Below, piece by piece: positions 23,339-32,808 of a stretch of DNA of 36,117 nucleotides. The notes under the pieces were generated by a model. It saw only the letters and a list, made by a program, of their open reading frames with translations. It was not told the origin of the DNA and ran no database searches. A program made the translations under genes and the position numbers. Source of the DNA: Actinomycetes bacterium (GTDB lineage Bacteria; Actinomycetota; Actinomycetes; Actinomycetales; Dermatophilaceae). Position 1 is the stretch's first letter; each line of letters begins with the position of its first letter. The stretch lies in the NCBI GenBank assembly GCA_029552065.1, contig JAKPEG010000077.1:1-36117 (forward strand). The letters run 5' to 3'.

Positions 23339-24712
23339 TCAGGCGACCACGTGCCCAGGTTGTCCCGGCTCAGCCGGCGGGTCCGAGATCGGTCGGGGCC
23401 CGACGCTCCCGGGCGGTTCGATCACCGCGATATCCAGGTCGACGTCCAGGGCCGCGACACCGGTCGCCTCCACCCGGTATTCCCCGCCCCACAGCAGGGC
23501 GGGGACGTCCGCACGCACCTCCACGTCGGTCCACACCCCGAAGGGGAGGTCGACACCCAGGAGCTCGCGTTGCGCCAACGGGGTCCCGGCCCCGCAGATG
23601 TCCACCCGGGCGACCACGGCGGCCTCGTCGGCCTCGCTGGCCGGGCCGTTCCGGCGCAGCCGGAAGGTCGCCCGGTGCTCTCCGGGCGGGAGTGGCAGGT
23701 AGGGCCCGAAGACCGGGTATCCCGCCGTGCCTGCCGCCACCCGCACGATCGAGCGCCCGTCCTCGACGAAGGCGTCGCCGACCGCCCGGCGCAGCCGCCG
23801 GCGCCGTTCGGGCCAGGAATGGGCGAATAGCTGCGCATGCCTTTTCCGTAGTCCCTGCTCGTCCGGCGTCCGGGCGGATCGTCGGGCCTCGAGCCACCAG
23901 ACGAAGCTGTCGTCGGCCCGGTCCTGCCCGAGGGTGGACCGGCGCACGACCTCGGACGCGCTGAGCGGTCTCCCCGGTTCGGACCACAGCGGCAACAGGG
24001 TGCCGTCGGGCTCGCGGCACAGCCAGAGGCCGCGGATCGACTCGACGTCGAAGCCGGCCAGGGTGACCAGCTCCGCGGCCTCCTGCGGCGTGAACTCGAT
24101 CGTGTGCTCCGGCATGGTCCAGTTGAGGGCGTGACAGATCTGCCGATGCGGGGAGTCGACGACGAGCAGGCCGCCCTCACGCAGCACCCGGTGACTCTCC
24201 AGGAGGAAGCCGCCGAGGTCGTCGCCGAACAGGTGCTCGAGGTTCTGCCCAGAGAAGAGCAGGTCGATCTCGCCGTCGGTCACCCCGGACATGTCCGACA
24301 CGGACTGCTTGAGCCATTCGACCCCGGGCGGCAGGTCGTCGGGCTCGGGCAGGTAGAGCTCGAGGCCGATGTGTCGCTGCACCCCCGGGTAGTTGGCGGA
24401 GACCCACGCGAAGTAGCCCGCGTTGGCGCAGCCGGCGCTCAGCATGGTCCGGGCACCCGGTGGCATCCGGGACAGCTCGATCCCGCGCAGGGTGTGCAGC
24501 AGGTGCGAGAAGTCGGGCAGGTCGTCGACGAGGGGGGTCGGTTCCTCGGTCGCCGGGCCGGTGGCCGGGGTGAGCTGGTGCTCGATCCGCGCCAGTCGCT
24601 CCTCGACCGTGTCGAGGCGGTGCAGGACGTGGCCGAACCGCGAGTTGAGGTAGTCGCGCAGCGGCCGGGTGACCTCCGTGGCGATTCGCACGGTCATCCT
24701 TTCGTGGCCCAC
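23339..24712 (-). CDS. SAM-dependent methyltransferase of the glycan cluster
   Basis: A 457-residue protein. A short coiled coil (about 28-48, LDTVEERLARIEHQL) precedes a class I Rossmann methyltransferase domain: motif I LSAGCANAG (91-99), acidic IGLELY after the next strand, GEIDLLFSGQNLEH (147-160) and VLREGGLLVVDSP. A C-terminal beta domain (about 330-440) follows. It could cap or modify a sugar chain, as coiled-coil methyltransferases do in ABC-dependent O-antigen systems, but that is inference. It is last in the minus-strand operon. The start is uncertain between GTG 24712 and ATG 24697. Confidence 0.8.
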   Translation of the reverse strand: MGHERMTVRIATEVTRPLRDYLNSRFGHVLHRLDTVEERLARIEHQLTPATGPATEEPTPLVDDLPDFSHLLHTLRGIELSRMPPGARTMLSAGCANAGYFAWVSANYPGVQRHIGLELYLPEPDDLPPGVEWLKQSVSDMSGVTDGEIDLLFSGQNLEHLFGDDLGGFLLESHRVLREGGLLVVDSPHRQICHALNWTMPEHTIEFTPQEAAELVTLAGFDVESIRGLWLCREPDGTLLPLWSEPGRPLSASEVVRRSTLGQDRADDSFVWWLEARRSARTPDEQGLRKRHAQLFAHSWPERRRRLRRAVGDAFVEDGRSIVRVAAGTAGYPVFGPYLPLPPGEHRATFRLRRNGPASEADEAAVVARVDICGAGTPLAQRELLGVDLPFGVWTDVEVRADVPALLWGGEYRVEATGVAALDVDLDIAVIEPPGSVGPRPISDPPAEPGQPGHVVA

Positions 24713-24737
24713 GTCGTCGAGGACGTCGAGGACGTCG

Positions 24738-26270
24738 TCACGCGACGTCGTCGCCGGGAGAGTCGGGGTCGGTGAGTAGCGACCAGCAGCGTTCGGCGTA
24801 GTCCTGCCACGACGAGGTCGGACGACCCTTCGCCTCGTCGCGCAGGCGTTGGAGCAGCCCGTCGTCGGTGAGCAGGGCCTCCATCGCCGAGAGGATGCTC
24901 TCGTCGTCGCGGGGGTCGACGAGCAGGGCGCCGCGGTCGGCGATTTCGGCCATGCTCCCGAAGCCCGAGGTGATCACCGGCGTGCCGACGGCCAGGGACT
25001 CGGCCACCGGTAGCCCGTAGCCCTCGGTGAGCGAGGGGAACATGGTGAACCGCGCGAGCCGGTATGCCGCATACATGAACTCGTCGGTGATGCCCGTGGC
25101 GCGCTCGATCGGGCGCTCCGCGGCCTGGAGAGCGGCCAACGTGGCGTCGAACTCGGTGCCGCCCCACGAGCGGCCCCCGATGAAGGTGAGCGAGAAGCGC
25201 AGTCCTCGCCGCCAGAGCACCTCGGCCGCGTGCAGGATCGGCAGGTGGTTCTTGCGTGGTTCGGCGCTCCCGACGACCAGGACGAGGGGGAGGCCCCCCA
25301 CGACGAAACGTTGTCGGGCGAGCGCGAGGGTGTTCTCGTCGCTCGGTGGGACCGTGGCCGGCAGTGTGGCCGAGGTGATGGTGGGCCCGGGGCGCCCGAC
25401 GGCGGCGAGCATGGAACGCCAGCCCCGGTATTCGTCCGCCGAGGAGCGCGAGATCGCGACGAGTCGGTCCGACTCGCGCAGGGCCGTGAGGTGGTGGGCG
25501 AAGCTGTCCTCCTCCCAGGTCCGCAGCGTCTCCGGGGCCGACACGGGGATGAGGTCGTAGACGATGAATCCGGTCCGGCACCGGGCGTATTGCGCAAGCG
25601 TGCGGACCCGTTCGGCCCGGTCGATCTCGGCGAGCACCTCTCCGGTGAGGTAGGTGGACTGCCACGGGACGAGCACGGCGGTGCCCGGTCGCTCCGGCGG
25701 GATGTCCTCGCGTTCGGCCGGAAGCCGCTCGTCGAGCAGCGTGCGCTCGGCAGGGGTGAGTTCCCGGATGGCCTGGAAGTCGGGGGTCCACGAGACCGGG
25801 ATGCTCCGATCGCCGGCGACCCACCGCGACGCCGACTCCCGGACCACCCGTTGGATTCCCGTCGTGAAGGGCATCCGCAGCGTCGCGGAGACGTCGACGA
25901 CGGTCGCGCCCGACACCACGCGCACCCGCCGGGTCGAGGACGCCTCGGTCGTATGCCGCAGCACGTGCTCGACCAGCCGGGCACCTGCGTCGAACTCCAG
26001 ATCGCGGCATACCTCGATGAGTTCGCGGTCGGTGGGCATCGCCCCGCAGAGGACGGACAGGACGAGCCAGACCCGGGAGCGGTCGCCATCGCCCAGGAAG
26101 GGCAGGACGGCAGCGCCGAGGTCGCGGGCCGCGATGGCCTCGGACGAGGGCGACGGCTGTCCGAGGGCCCGGGCCACCTCGGCGAGGCGAGCACCCCAGA
26201 CCCGGTCGAAGCGGTGGTCCGGGCGTCGGAGTCCCGGCCGTCGTACCGCGGCCCGGTCAGTCCTGCGCAT
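24738..26270 (-). CDS. glycosyltransferase family 4, TGIQR-type (copy A)
   Basis: A 510-residue GT-B glycosyltransferase. A helical N-terminal region of about 115 residues precedes the first Rossmann domain, whose opening carries TTGIQRVVRE (136-145); the second has GSAEPRKNH and the donor-binding EGYGLPVAE (416-424) with the E-x7-E spacing of GT4. It most closely resembles copy D at 32801-34387 (shared GSMAEIA, EPRKNH, TTGIQ). It overlaps copy B by 14 bases; start ATG 26270. The sugar donor may be GDP-mannose or a derivative given the nearby genes, but this cannot be read from sequence. Confidence 0.88.
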   Translation of the reverse strand: MRRTDRAAVRRPGLRRPDHRFDRVWGARLAEVARALGQPSPSSEAIAARDLGAAVLPFLGDGDRSRVWLVLSVLCGAMPTDRELIEVCRDLEFDAGARLVEHVLRHTTEASSTRRVRVVSGATVVDVSATLRMPFTTGIQRVVRESASRWVAGDRSIPVSWTPDFQAIRELTPAERTLLDERLPAEREDIPPERPGTAVLVPWQSTYLTGEVLAEIDRAERVRTLAQYARCRTGFIVYDLIPVSAPETLRTWEEDSFAHHLTALRESDRLVAISRSSADEYRGWRSMLAAVGRPGPTITSATLPATVPPSDENTLALARQRFVVGGLPLVLVVGSAEPRKNHLPILHAAEVLWRRGLRFSLTFIGGRSWGGTEFDATLAALQAAERPIERATGITDEFMYAAYRLARFTMFPSLTEGYGLPVAESLAVGTPVITSGFGSMAEIADRGALLVDPRDDESILSAMEALLTDDGLLQRLRDEAKGRPTSSWQDYAERCWSLLTDPDSPGDDVA

Positions 26271-27792
26271 CGTCGTCCTCCACCAGGTAGCGCCAGAGGT
26301 CGGCGGCATAGTCGTCCCAGGAGCGTCGCGGTCGGCCGGCGATCTGCGCGCGCAACTCGAGCACGCGCTGGGGCTGCGTGATGAGGGTGCGTAGCGCCCC
26401 GGTGATGTCGGCGTCGTCGCGCGGGTCGACGAGCACGCAGCCGCCCTTCTCGGCGATCTCTCCCTGGCTGCCGTAGCGGGTGGTGACGACCGGCGTCCCG
26501 CAGGCGAGCGCCTCCGCGACGGGGAGCCCGTAGCCCTCGTGCAGGCTGGTGAAGACGACGAAGCTCGCGCTCCCGATCCGCTGCCACATTTCGTCGTCGG
26601 GCACCCAACCGAGCGCCTCGATCGGTCGGCCGGCCGCCGTGAGCCGGGCGATCCACGCGCTCAGCGCGCTCTCGTCCCATCCCGTGCTGCCGAGCATGAC
26701 GAACTCGAAGTCCAGGCCCTCGTTCCAGAGCCGTTCGACGGCGTGCAGCACCGCGCGAAGGTTCTTGTGCGGTTCCCGCCGAGCGGTGGCCATGACGACC
26801 GGGCGCTCGCCCGCCCGCGGCGGCCGGCCCTTCCCGCTGTGGTCGACCTCCTCGGCGAGTTCGACCTCGGTCACGTGCGGGCCGGCCAGGCCCTGGGCGG
26901 GCAACATGGCCGAGAAGCCGCGGAACTCGTCGGCGGCGGAGCGACTGATGCCGGCCACCCGGTGACTGTGTTTGACCAGGCCGAGATAGGACGCGAAGAT
27001 CCCCGACTCGCCCCGCGGGCGGTAGTCGGCGGACAGCAGGGGGATCATGTCGTAGGCCACGAGACCGACCCGGTTGCCGGAGCATTCGGCCATCGCCGCC
27101 ATCGACGGGGCGCTCCAGGGGTCCGGCACCTCGAGGAAGACCACGGACGTCCGCCACGGCACGACCAACTCGTCCTCGCTGCGGTCGTCGGGGGCGCCGG
27201 TCCACGGTGTGCCGTAGTGGAGGACTCGCGCGCTCTCGCGTGGATGAAGCAGGCGCAGGCCCGTGTGCTCGTCGGTCACGGCGACCGGGACGATCGGGCG
27301 CGAGTCGACCCATCGGGTCGTCGTGGCCCGGGCCACCCGCTGGATTCCCGTGTTGAGCTCGTGTCGCGCGCTGTAGTCGACGACGACGACCGTCTGGTCG
27401 GTGATGACCCGCATCGGCAGGTCGAGGCAGCCCTTGTCCGCCTCCGCCCGGACCGCGGTGAGGAGCATCCGGATCGTGGGGTCCACGCCGTCCAGCCGCA
27501 GGGTCCGGGCCAGGCGGGCGACCTCTGCGACACGCGCGAACCGCCCGGCGACGGCCGTCCAGGCGAGCCAGTGCTCGGGCCCGGCGGCCGACGGACAGGC
27601 GGCGAGCAGATCGGCCAGGAGTGCGGCGCACCGGTGTCCGGGGTCGTCGGACTGCGGCTCGGCTCGGCCCGGCAGGGCGACGGCGGCGGCGGCACGCAGC
27701 CGCTGTTCGAGCGCATCGAGGGTCGACAGGGGTGGACGGGAATTCACCGGGGGCATGCTCTCGCGTGTGGCCGAAGGCACCTGCGCCGTCAC
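26257..27792 (-). CDS. glycosyltransferase family 4, TGIQR-type (copy B)
   Basis: A 511-residue GT4 enzyme with a helical N-terminal region (1-125), NTGIQRVAR (147-155), YDMIPLLSADYRP in the middle, REPHKNL before the donor domain and EGYGLPVAE (419-427). It is closest to copy C at 30913-32808, which shares YDMIPL, EPHKN and GSQ-EIA-GGCVLVD. The GTG start overlaps the FkbM gene as GTGA, and its end overlaps copy A, so three genes are tightly coupled. Confidence 0.88.
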   Translation of the reverse strand: MTAQVPSATRESMPPVNSRPPLSTLDALEQRLRAAAAVALPGRAEPQSDDPGHRCAALLADLLAACPSAAGPEHWLAWTAVAGRFARVAEVARLARTLRLDGVDPTIRMLLTAVRAEADKGCLDLPMRVITDQTVVVVDYSARHELNTGIQRVARATTTRWVDSRPIVPVAVTDEHTGLRLLHPRESARVLHYGTPWTGAPDDRSEDELVVPWRTSVVFLEVPDPWSAPSMAAMAECSGNRVGLVAYDMIPLLSADYRPRGESGIFASYLGLVKHSHRVAGISRSAADEFRGFSAMLPAQGLAGPHVTEVELAEEVDHSGKGRPPRAGERPVVMATARREPHKNLRAVLHAVERLWNEGLDFEFVMLGSTGWDESALSAWIARLTAAGRPIEALGWVPDDEMWQRIGSASFVVFTSLHEGYGLPVAEALACGTPVVTTRYGSQGEIAEKGGCVLVDPRDDADITGALRTLITQPQRVLELRAQIAGRPRRSWDDYAADLWRYLVEDDDAQD

Positions 27793-28745
27793 CGCCGCTT
27801 AGTCCGTCGGCGCACCGCACGCAGCGGTCGAGTCACCCGCCACGACACGGTGCGCTGGATGTTGGCGATCTCCTCGTGCGCCCAGGCCGCATCCGAGCGC
27901 GCCGCCTCGAGGGCGGCGCGATCTGCGGGCCGCCCGCTCACGTCGGCGGCCCACGTCGTGAGGGCGGCAGCGCGCCAGCGCATCACCTCGGCCAGGCGCT
28001 CGTCGGCCATCCGCTCGGTCGCGGCGGCGCGCTCCTGCAGCTCGAGGATGCGTGCGTCGGCGAAGGCGTCGATGGCCGAAGCCGGCACCGAGAGCGCGGC
28101 ACGCAGCCGGTCGGCGTGTTCGGCCGCGCAGTAGAACCGCGAGACACCGTCGAAGAGGCAGAACTCGTAGCCCGCGTCGAGGACGATCGGTTCCCAGGTC
28201 TCGTGGGTCGGTGCGGCCCGGTTGGGCTCGGTGGCCTCGATGACCAGGACCCACGAGCGCCACGAGCGCAGGTCGACCGAACGCAGGACGCCCTCCTCGG
28301 CCCCCTCGACGTCGACGACGAGCAGGTGGACCTCGACGTCGGCGAACCCGTGCTCGGCGACCAACGAGTCCAGCCGGCGGCCCGCGACCTCGATCCGGTC
28401 GACGTGCCAGCCCTGCTCGGCGTGCCGCCCGCCGAAGTCCTCCCGCAACGTCGAGAGCCCGGTGTCCGGGATGCTGAAGAGCTCGATCGGCCCCTCCACC
28501 TCGGTGACCGCGGCCTCGACGATGACATCGCGGGGGCGGTGCTCGCGCAGCAACTGTGCGAACTGGGGGACCGGCTCGACGAGCAGGCCGCTCCACCCGT
28601 GGTCGGAGAAGGTCTTCGTGATCGAGTGGACGACCGGGTGATTGGCGCCGACCTCGACGTAGCGGCCGGCGGGGACGTCGCCGAGCGCCCGCCAGAGCAC
28701 CACGTCCTCACGGTTCTGGGCGAAGGAGACGATGGCTTCGGGCAC
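27789..28745 (-). CDS. FkbM family methyltransferase
   Basis: A 318-residue FkbM-type SAM methyltransferase. It opens with the typical SFAQNREDVVLWRAL, then the SAM-binding motif YVEVGANHP (29-37), later the acidic VHLLVVDVEGAEEGVL and a C-terminal helical, basic tail. FkbM relatives O-methylate polyketides and also sugars in surface glycan clusters; the latter fits this context. I start at GTG 28745 (residue 1 Val-Pro-Glu) rather than ATG 28754, because the TAGGAT box covers that ATG and leaves 7 bases to the GTG. Confidence 0.85.
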   Translation of the reverse strand: MPEAIVSFAQNREDVVLWRALGDVPAGRYVEVGANHPVVHSITKTFSDHGWSGLLVEPVPQFAQLLREHRPRDVIVEAAVTEVEGPIELFSIPDTGLSTLREDFGGRHAEQGWHVDRIEVAGRRLDSLVAEHGFADVEVHLLVVDVEGAEEGVLRSVDLRSWRSWVLVIEATEPNRAAPTHETWEPIVLDAGYEFCLFDGVSRFYCAAEHADRLRAALSVPASAIDAFADARILELQERAAATERMADERLAEVMRWRAAALTTWAADVSGRPADRAALEAARSDAAWAHEEIANIQRTVSWRVTRPLRAVRRRTKRR

Positions 28746-28752
28746 GCCCGCC

Positions 28753-28758
28753 ATCCTA
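28753..28758 (-). promoter_or_regulatory. -10 box (TAGGAT), leaderless start of the FkbM operon
   Basis: TAGGAT on the minus strand, 7 bases before GTG 28745. It overlaps the alternative ATG at 28754 and so argues against that start. Confidence 0.5.
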
Positions 28759-28766
28759 GCGAGCGG

Positions 28767-28809
28767 CGGCCGGGGCCCCCGGACCCACGTGGCCGACCCC
28801 GGGCCGGCT
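28767..28809 (-). terminator. GC-rich hairpin after the dehydratase genes
   Basis: CGGCCGGGG and CCCCGGGCCGG can pair across about 20 bases, starting 4 bases after the stop at 28814. There is no T-tract, so it is either a Rho-type or hairpin-only terminator separating this operon from the FkbM operon. Confidence 0.35.
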
Positions 28810-28813
28810 GCGC

Positions 28814-29794
28814 TCAGCCCGCGTCGCCGGCGAGATGCGCGAGGGCCAGGTCGTGCTCGACCATCCGTCCGACGAGGTCGTCGAATCCGACCGACGGTGC
28901 CCAGCCGAGCACCCGGCGGGCCTTGCTCGCGTCGCCCACCTGGACGGCGGCGTCGACCGGCCGGACGAACGCCGGGTCGGTGCGCACGTGCGCCTGCCAG
29001 TTGGCGATCCCGGCGCGGGCGAAGGCGACCCGGACGAAGTCCTCCACCGTGTGCACCTCACCCGTCGCGACGACGAAGTCGTCGGGCTCGGTATGCCGCA
29101 GGGCGAGCACCATCGCCCGCACGTAGTCGGGGGCCCAGCCCCAGTCCCGCCCGGCGTCGAGGTTCCCCAGCGTGAGTTCGCCCCCCTCGACGGAGATCCG
29201 GGCCGCACCCATGGTGATCTTGCGGGTGACGAAGCTCGGCGGGCGCAGGGTCGACTCGTGGTTGTAGAGGATCGTGCACGCGACGAACAGTCCGCGCTGC
29301 CGGTAGACCGAGGCCAATTGGTGCGCGGTCGCCTTGGCGACGCCATAGGGCGAGACCGGTCGCACGGGGGTGTCCTCGTCCTGCGGCGTCTGCTCGGCCC
29401 GGCCGAAGATCTCCGCGCTCGAGGCCTGGAGCACCCGCACCGGCGTGCCCCGCCGCTCCTGGAGCCGGTAGGCCGCCTCGAACACGATCCCCGCGCCCAG
29501 GCCGGTGGACACGAGGGTCCCGATCGGGTCCTCCCACGACAGGGCGACCGAGGACTGCCCGGCGAGGTGGTAGACCTCGTCCGGAGCGACGGCGTCGACG
29601 AGTTCGCCGATCCCGGCCGCGTCGGCGAGGTCGCCGTCGTGCAGGGTGACCCCGTCGAGCAACTCGCGGATCGGCGCGGGAATGGCCAGGCCGGTCTGGC
29701 ACAGCCCGTGGATCTCGTGGCCCTCGCCGCGCAGTGCGGTGGCCAGCAGGCTGCCGTCCTGGCCGGTGACCCCCGTGATGAGGACTCGGGTCAA
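28814..29794 (-). CDS. GDP-mannose 4,6-dehydratase-like epimerase/dehydratase (second copy)
   Basis: A 326-residue extended SDR. It has TGVTGQDG (7-14), [15 protein letters not shown], the catalytic segment QASSAEIFG (123-131, Glu128) and YGVAK (Tyr150, Lys154), then YNHESTLRP and [13 protein letters not shown], all signatures of GDP-mannose 4,6-dehydratase. It is clearly a paralogue of the upstream gene, from which it starts at a TTG with TTGA overlap. It may have drifted to a related GDP-sugar (for example a reductase or another dehydratase step), but catalytic residues appear kept. Confidence 0.82.
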   Translation of the reverse strand: MTRVLITGVTGQDGSLLATALRGEGHEIHGLCQTGLAIPAPIRELLDGVTLHDGDLADAAGIGELVDAVAPDEVYHLAGQSSVALSWEDPIGTLVSTGLGAGIVFEAAYRLQERRGTPVRVLQASSAEIFGRAEQTPQDEDTPVRPVSPYGVAKATAHQLASVYRQRGLFVACTILYNHESTLRPPSFVTRKITMGAARISVEGGELTLGNLDAGRDWGWAPDYVRAMVLALRHTEPDDFVVATGEVHTVEDFVRVAFARAGIANWQAHVRTDPAFVRPVDAAVQVGDASKARRVLGWAPSVGFDDLVGRMVEHDLALAHLAGDAG

Positions 29795-30780
29795 GCCCGG
29801 GCCCCCGCCCCGGCAACGATCGCGACGTCGCTGTCGACCATCATCGTCACGAGACCGGGGAAGTCCACCGACGGCGTCCAGCCGAGCTGTTCGCGGGCCT
29901 TCGCCGGGTCGCCGATGAGCAGGTCCACCTCGGCCGGGCGGAAGAAGCGGGGGTCCTGCACGACGTGGCGGCTCCAGTCGGAGATCCCCACCCGCGCGAA
30001 GGCCAGATCGAGGAATTCGCGGATGGAGTGGGTCTCCCCGGTGGCCACGACGTAGTCGTCGGCGGCGTCCTGCTGGAGCATCCGCCACATCGCCTCGACA
30101 TAGTCGCCCGCGAAACCCCAGTCACGCCGGGCGTCGAGGTTGCCGAGCGACAGCGTGTCCTGCTGCCCGGCGGCGATGCGCGCGACGGCCATCGAGATCT
30201 TGCGGGTGACGAATTCGGGTCCCCGGCGGGGCGATTCGTGGTTGAACAGGATGCCCGACGAGGCGTGCATGCCGTAGGACTCGCGGTAGTTGATCGTCAT
30301 GTAGTGGCCGAAGACCTTGGCCACGCCATAGGGGGAGCGGGGCCACAGGAGGGTGTCCTCGCGCTGGGGGACGGCCTGGACCTTGCCGAACATCTCCGAG
30401 CTCGAGGCCTGGTAGAAGCGCACCCGGGACGGGTCGTCGTGGCTGAACAGCCGGACCGCCTCGAGCATGTTGAGCACGCCCTTGCCGGTGACGTCGGAGG
30501 TGAGCATCGCGTTCTCCCAGGAATACGCGACGAACGAGATCGCGCCCAGGTTGTAGACCTCGTTGGGCTGCGAGACCTCCATCGCGCGCAGGAGCGAGGA
30601 CAGGTCGGTGAGGTCGCCGGTGAGCAGGGTCACCTCGGGCAGCGTCGTGCGGACGAGCTCGCGCTTGGGGTTGTTCTGCCCGCGGATGAGACCGAAGACC
30701 TCGTATCCCTTGGAGAGCAGGAGTTCGGCGAGGTAGAGGCCGTCCTGGCCGGTAATCCCCGTGATGAGCGCGCGTGGCAT
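29791..30780 (-). CDS. gmd: GDP-mannose 4,6-dehydratase
   Basis: A 329-residue enzyme forming GDP-4-keto-6-deoxymannose, the precursor of GDP-fucose, GDP-rhamnose and related sugars. [24 protein letters not shown] opens the NADP domain; [10 protein letters not shown] (124-133, with Ser in the usual Thr place at 127 and Glu129) and SPYGVAK (Tyr151, Lys155) form the active site; [17 protein letters not shown] is the GMD hallmark. GAGGAC lies upstream of ATG 30780. A reductase or epimerase for the product is not evident unless the second copy serves. Confidence 0.92.
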   Translation of the reverse strand: MPRALITGITGQDGLYLAELLLSKGYEVFGLIRGQNNPKRELVRTTLPEVTLLTGDLTDLSSLLRAMEVSQPNEVYNLGAISFVAYSWENAMLTSDVTGKGVLNMLEAVRLFSHDDPSRVRFYQASSSEMFGKVQAVPQREDTLLWPRSPYGVAKVFGHYMTINYRESYGMHASSGILFNHESPRRGPEFVTRKISMAVARIAAGQQDTLSLGNLDARRDWGFAGDYVEAMWRMLQQDAADDYVVATGETHSIREFLDLAFARVGISDWSRHVVQDPRFFRPAEVDLLIGDPAKAREQLGWTPSVDFPGLVTMMVDSDVAIVAGAGARA

Positions 30781-30854
30781 GTGTCCTCGGCAATGGTCGG
30801 TGGGTGGTGGCCGCAGGTCCGGCGGGACGGCACGGACCGGTGCGTTCCGTCCCG

Positions 30855-30860
30855 ATCATA
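30855..30860 (-). promoter_or_regulatory. -10 box (TATGAT) of the gmd operon
   Basis: TATGAT on the minus strand about 75 bases before the gmd ATG, a near-consensus hexamer in GC-rich DNA. It is divergent from the box at 30900-30905. Confidence 0.45.
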
Positions 30861-30899
30861 GCCGCCCACCCACGCCGGGCCCGGGCGCGCCCCGGGCAC

Positions 30900-30905
30900 T
30901 AAGGT
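30900..30905 (+). promoter_or_regulatory. -10 box (TAAGGT), leaderless start of the plus-strand glycan operon
   Basis: TAAGGT ends 7 bases before GTG 30913. The in-frame GTG at 30904 overlaps the box and is therefore unlikely. Confidence 0.5.
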
Positions 30906-30912
30906 GTGGCGG

Positions 30913-32808
30913 GTGATCGACCGGGCGGGCCGTGCAGACCCACGGGGAGTCCCCGACGGCGACCTGTCCGACCTGCCCGGCCTGGCCCGCGCGGCCGAGC
31001 TGGCGGCGGTGCGCGCCGTCCAGGCCCGTCGGGAGCGGGACGCCGCCGGGCCCGCGGTCCGTGCGGCCGCGCGAACCGGGGACGGGACGCCACGGCCGGC
31101 GGGGTCGCCGCCGTCCTCGTCATCGCTGTCGTCCCTGTCGTCCCTGGCCTCGCTCGCCTCGACGACGCGCGCGGGCGGGTATGCCGTCGCCCGCCGCCTG
31201 CGCGCCCAGGCCCGCAATGCCCGTTCCGCGACCCGCGCCGCCTCCCCGGCCGAGGGTGACCTGCGAGCGACGCTCCAGCGGGTGCGCACGGCCGCAGCGG
31301 TGCTCCTTCCCGACCCGTCGGTCTGCGCCGCGCTCGCGGTGTCGGACCGGCCGACGACCCAGCTCGGTGCACTCCTGAGCGCCCTCGTCGCGGCCTGCCC
31401 CGAGCGACCGGGGCCGGCGCACTGGCTCGTCCTCACCGCGGCATACGGGTGCTTCCCCGACCCGGCTGCGGTGGCCGCCTTCGCCCGTCGCCGGGAGCTG
31501 TCCGACCTCGCCGACGTCGCCGGCGAACTCCTCGCCCCCGTGCTCGGGCTCGACCCGGGCCAGGCGCGGGCGCCGGACGGGTCGAAGGTGGCCGTCCTCG
31601 ACGCGGGCGTCCGGATGCGACTGGTCCGGGAGCCGGTCGTCGACGTGGACTTCTGCGCCCGGCACGAGACGCACACGGGCATCCAACGGGTCGTGCGCGA
31701 GGTCGTCCCCCGGTGGGCCGCCGCGCACGAGCTCGTGCCGGTCGCCCACCGCACGGGATCGCTCGGGTTCCGGCCGCTGGACCCGGTGGAGACGGCCCGG
31801 GTGATGGCCTATGCCGGCCCGCGCCCCGAGGCCGACGAACCGCCCGCCGCTCCCTCCGCTCCCGCCGAGCTCGTCGTGCCCTGGCAGACCGTCGTCGTCC
31901 TCCCCGACGTCGTCGAATACCGATCGATCGCGGCCCTGCACGCCCTCGCCGAGTATTCGGGCAACGAGGTCGCCCTCGTCGGCTACGACATGATCCCGCT
32001 CGTCTCGAGCGAGCTGCGTCCGGTCGACGAGGCCGGGGCCTTCGCCCACTACCTGCGGGTGGTGAAGCACGCCCATCGGGTGGCCGCGATCAGCGAGTCC
32101 GCGGCGCAGGAGTTCGCCGGCTTCCGCGCGATGCTCCCGGCCCAGGGCCTGCGCGGCCCCGACGTGCAGGAGATCATGCTCGCCGAGGGGCTGGACGTGG
32201 CACCGGCCGACCTGCCAGGCCGGGCCGACGTCGAGCGCCCGGTCGTCGTCGCTTTCGCACGACGGGAGCCGCACAAGAATGTCGCCGCCGTCCTCCAGGC
32301 CGCCGAGCTGCTCTGGGCCGCCGGCGTCGACTTCGAGCTGCGCCTCGTCGGCGGCGGGGGGTGGGACCACCGGGCCCTCGACCGCACGATCCGGCGGCTG
32401 CTCGCCGAGGGCCGCCCGCTTCGACAGCAGGGCTGGGTGAGCGAGGCGGAGCTCGTGCGGACGTTGCGCGAGGCGACCTTCTGCGTCTACGTCTCGCTCC
32501 ACGAGGGATACGGACTGCCGGTGGCCGAGGCGCTCGCCTGCGGCACGCCGGTCGTCACCGCCGACTTCGGCAGCCAGGCCGAGATCGCCGCGGGGGGTGG
32601 CTGCGTCCTGGTCGACGTGCGCGACGACGCCGCCATCGCGACGGCGATGCGCCGCCTCCTCGAGGATCCTGCCGCGGTCGCCGCCCTGCGCGCCGAGGCG
32701 GCCGCCCGCACGCCCCGGGGATGGGACGACTACGCCGCCCAGGCCTGGGATCACCTCGTTCTCGGAGTCGGACCGCAGGCGGCGGGCGAGGGAGATGCCC
32801 ATGCGTAG
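30913..32808 (+). CDS. glycosyltransferase family 4, TGIQR-type (copy C, long)
   Basis: A 631-residue GT4 enzyme, about 120 residues longer than copies A, B and D because of an N-terminal extension. The extension includes a Ser/Leu tract (about 68-84) and a basic helix. The catalytic part has HTGIQRVVRE (254-263), YDMIPLVSSELRP, REPHKNV and EGYGLPVAE (531-539). It matches copy B best. First gene of the plus-strand operon; its last 8 bases overlap the next gene. Confidence 0.88.
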   Translation: MIDRAGRADPRGVPDGDLSDLPGLARAAELAAVRAVQARRERDAAGPAVRAAARTGDGTPRPAGSPPSSSSLSSLSSLASLASTTRAGGYAVARRLRAQARNARSATRAASPAEGDLRATLQRVRTAAAVLLPDPSVCAALAVSDRPTTQLGALLSALVAACPERPGPAHWLVLTAAYGCFPDPAAVAAFARRRELSDLADVAGELLAPVLGLDPGQARAPDGSKVAVLDAGVRMRLVREPVVDVDFCARHETHTGIQRVVREVVPRWAAAHELVPVAHRTGSLGFRPLDPVETARVMAYAGPRPEADEPPAAPSAPAELVVPWQTVVVLPDVVEYRSIAALHALAEYSGNEVALVGYDMIPLVSSELRPVDEAGAFAHYLRVVKHAHRVAAISESAAQEFAGFRAMLPAQGLRGPDVQEIMLAEGLDVAPADLPGRADVERPVVVAFARREPHKNVAAVLQAAELLWAAGVDFELRLVGGGGWDHRALDRTIRRLLAEGRPLRQQGWVSEAELVRTLREATFCVYVSLHEGYGLPVAEALACGTPVVTADFGSQAEIAAGGGCVLVDVRDDAAIATAMRRLLEDPAAVAALRAEAAARTPRGWDDYAAQAWDHLVLGVGPQAAGEGDAHA

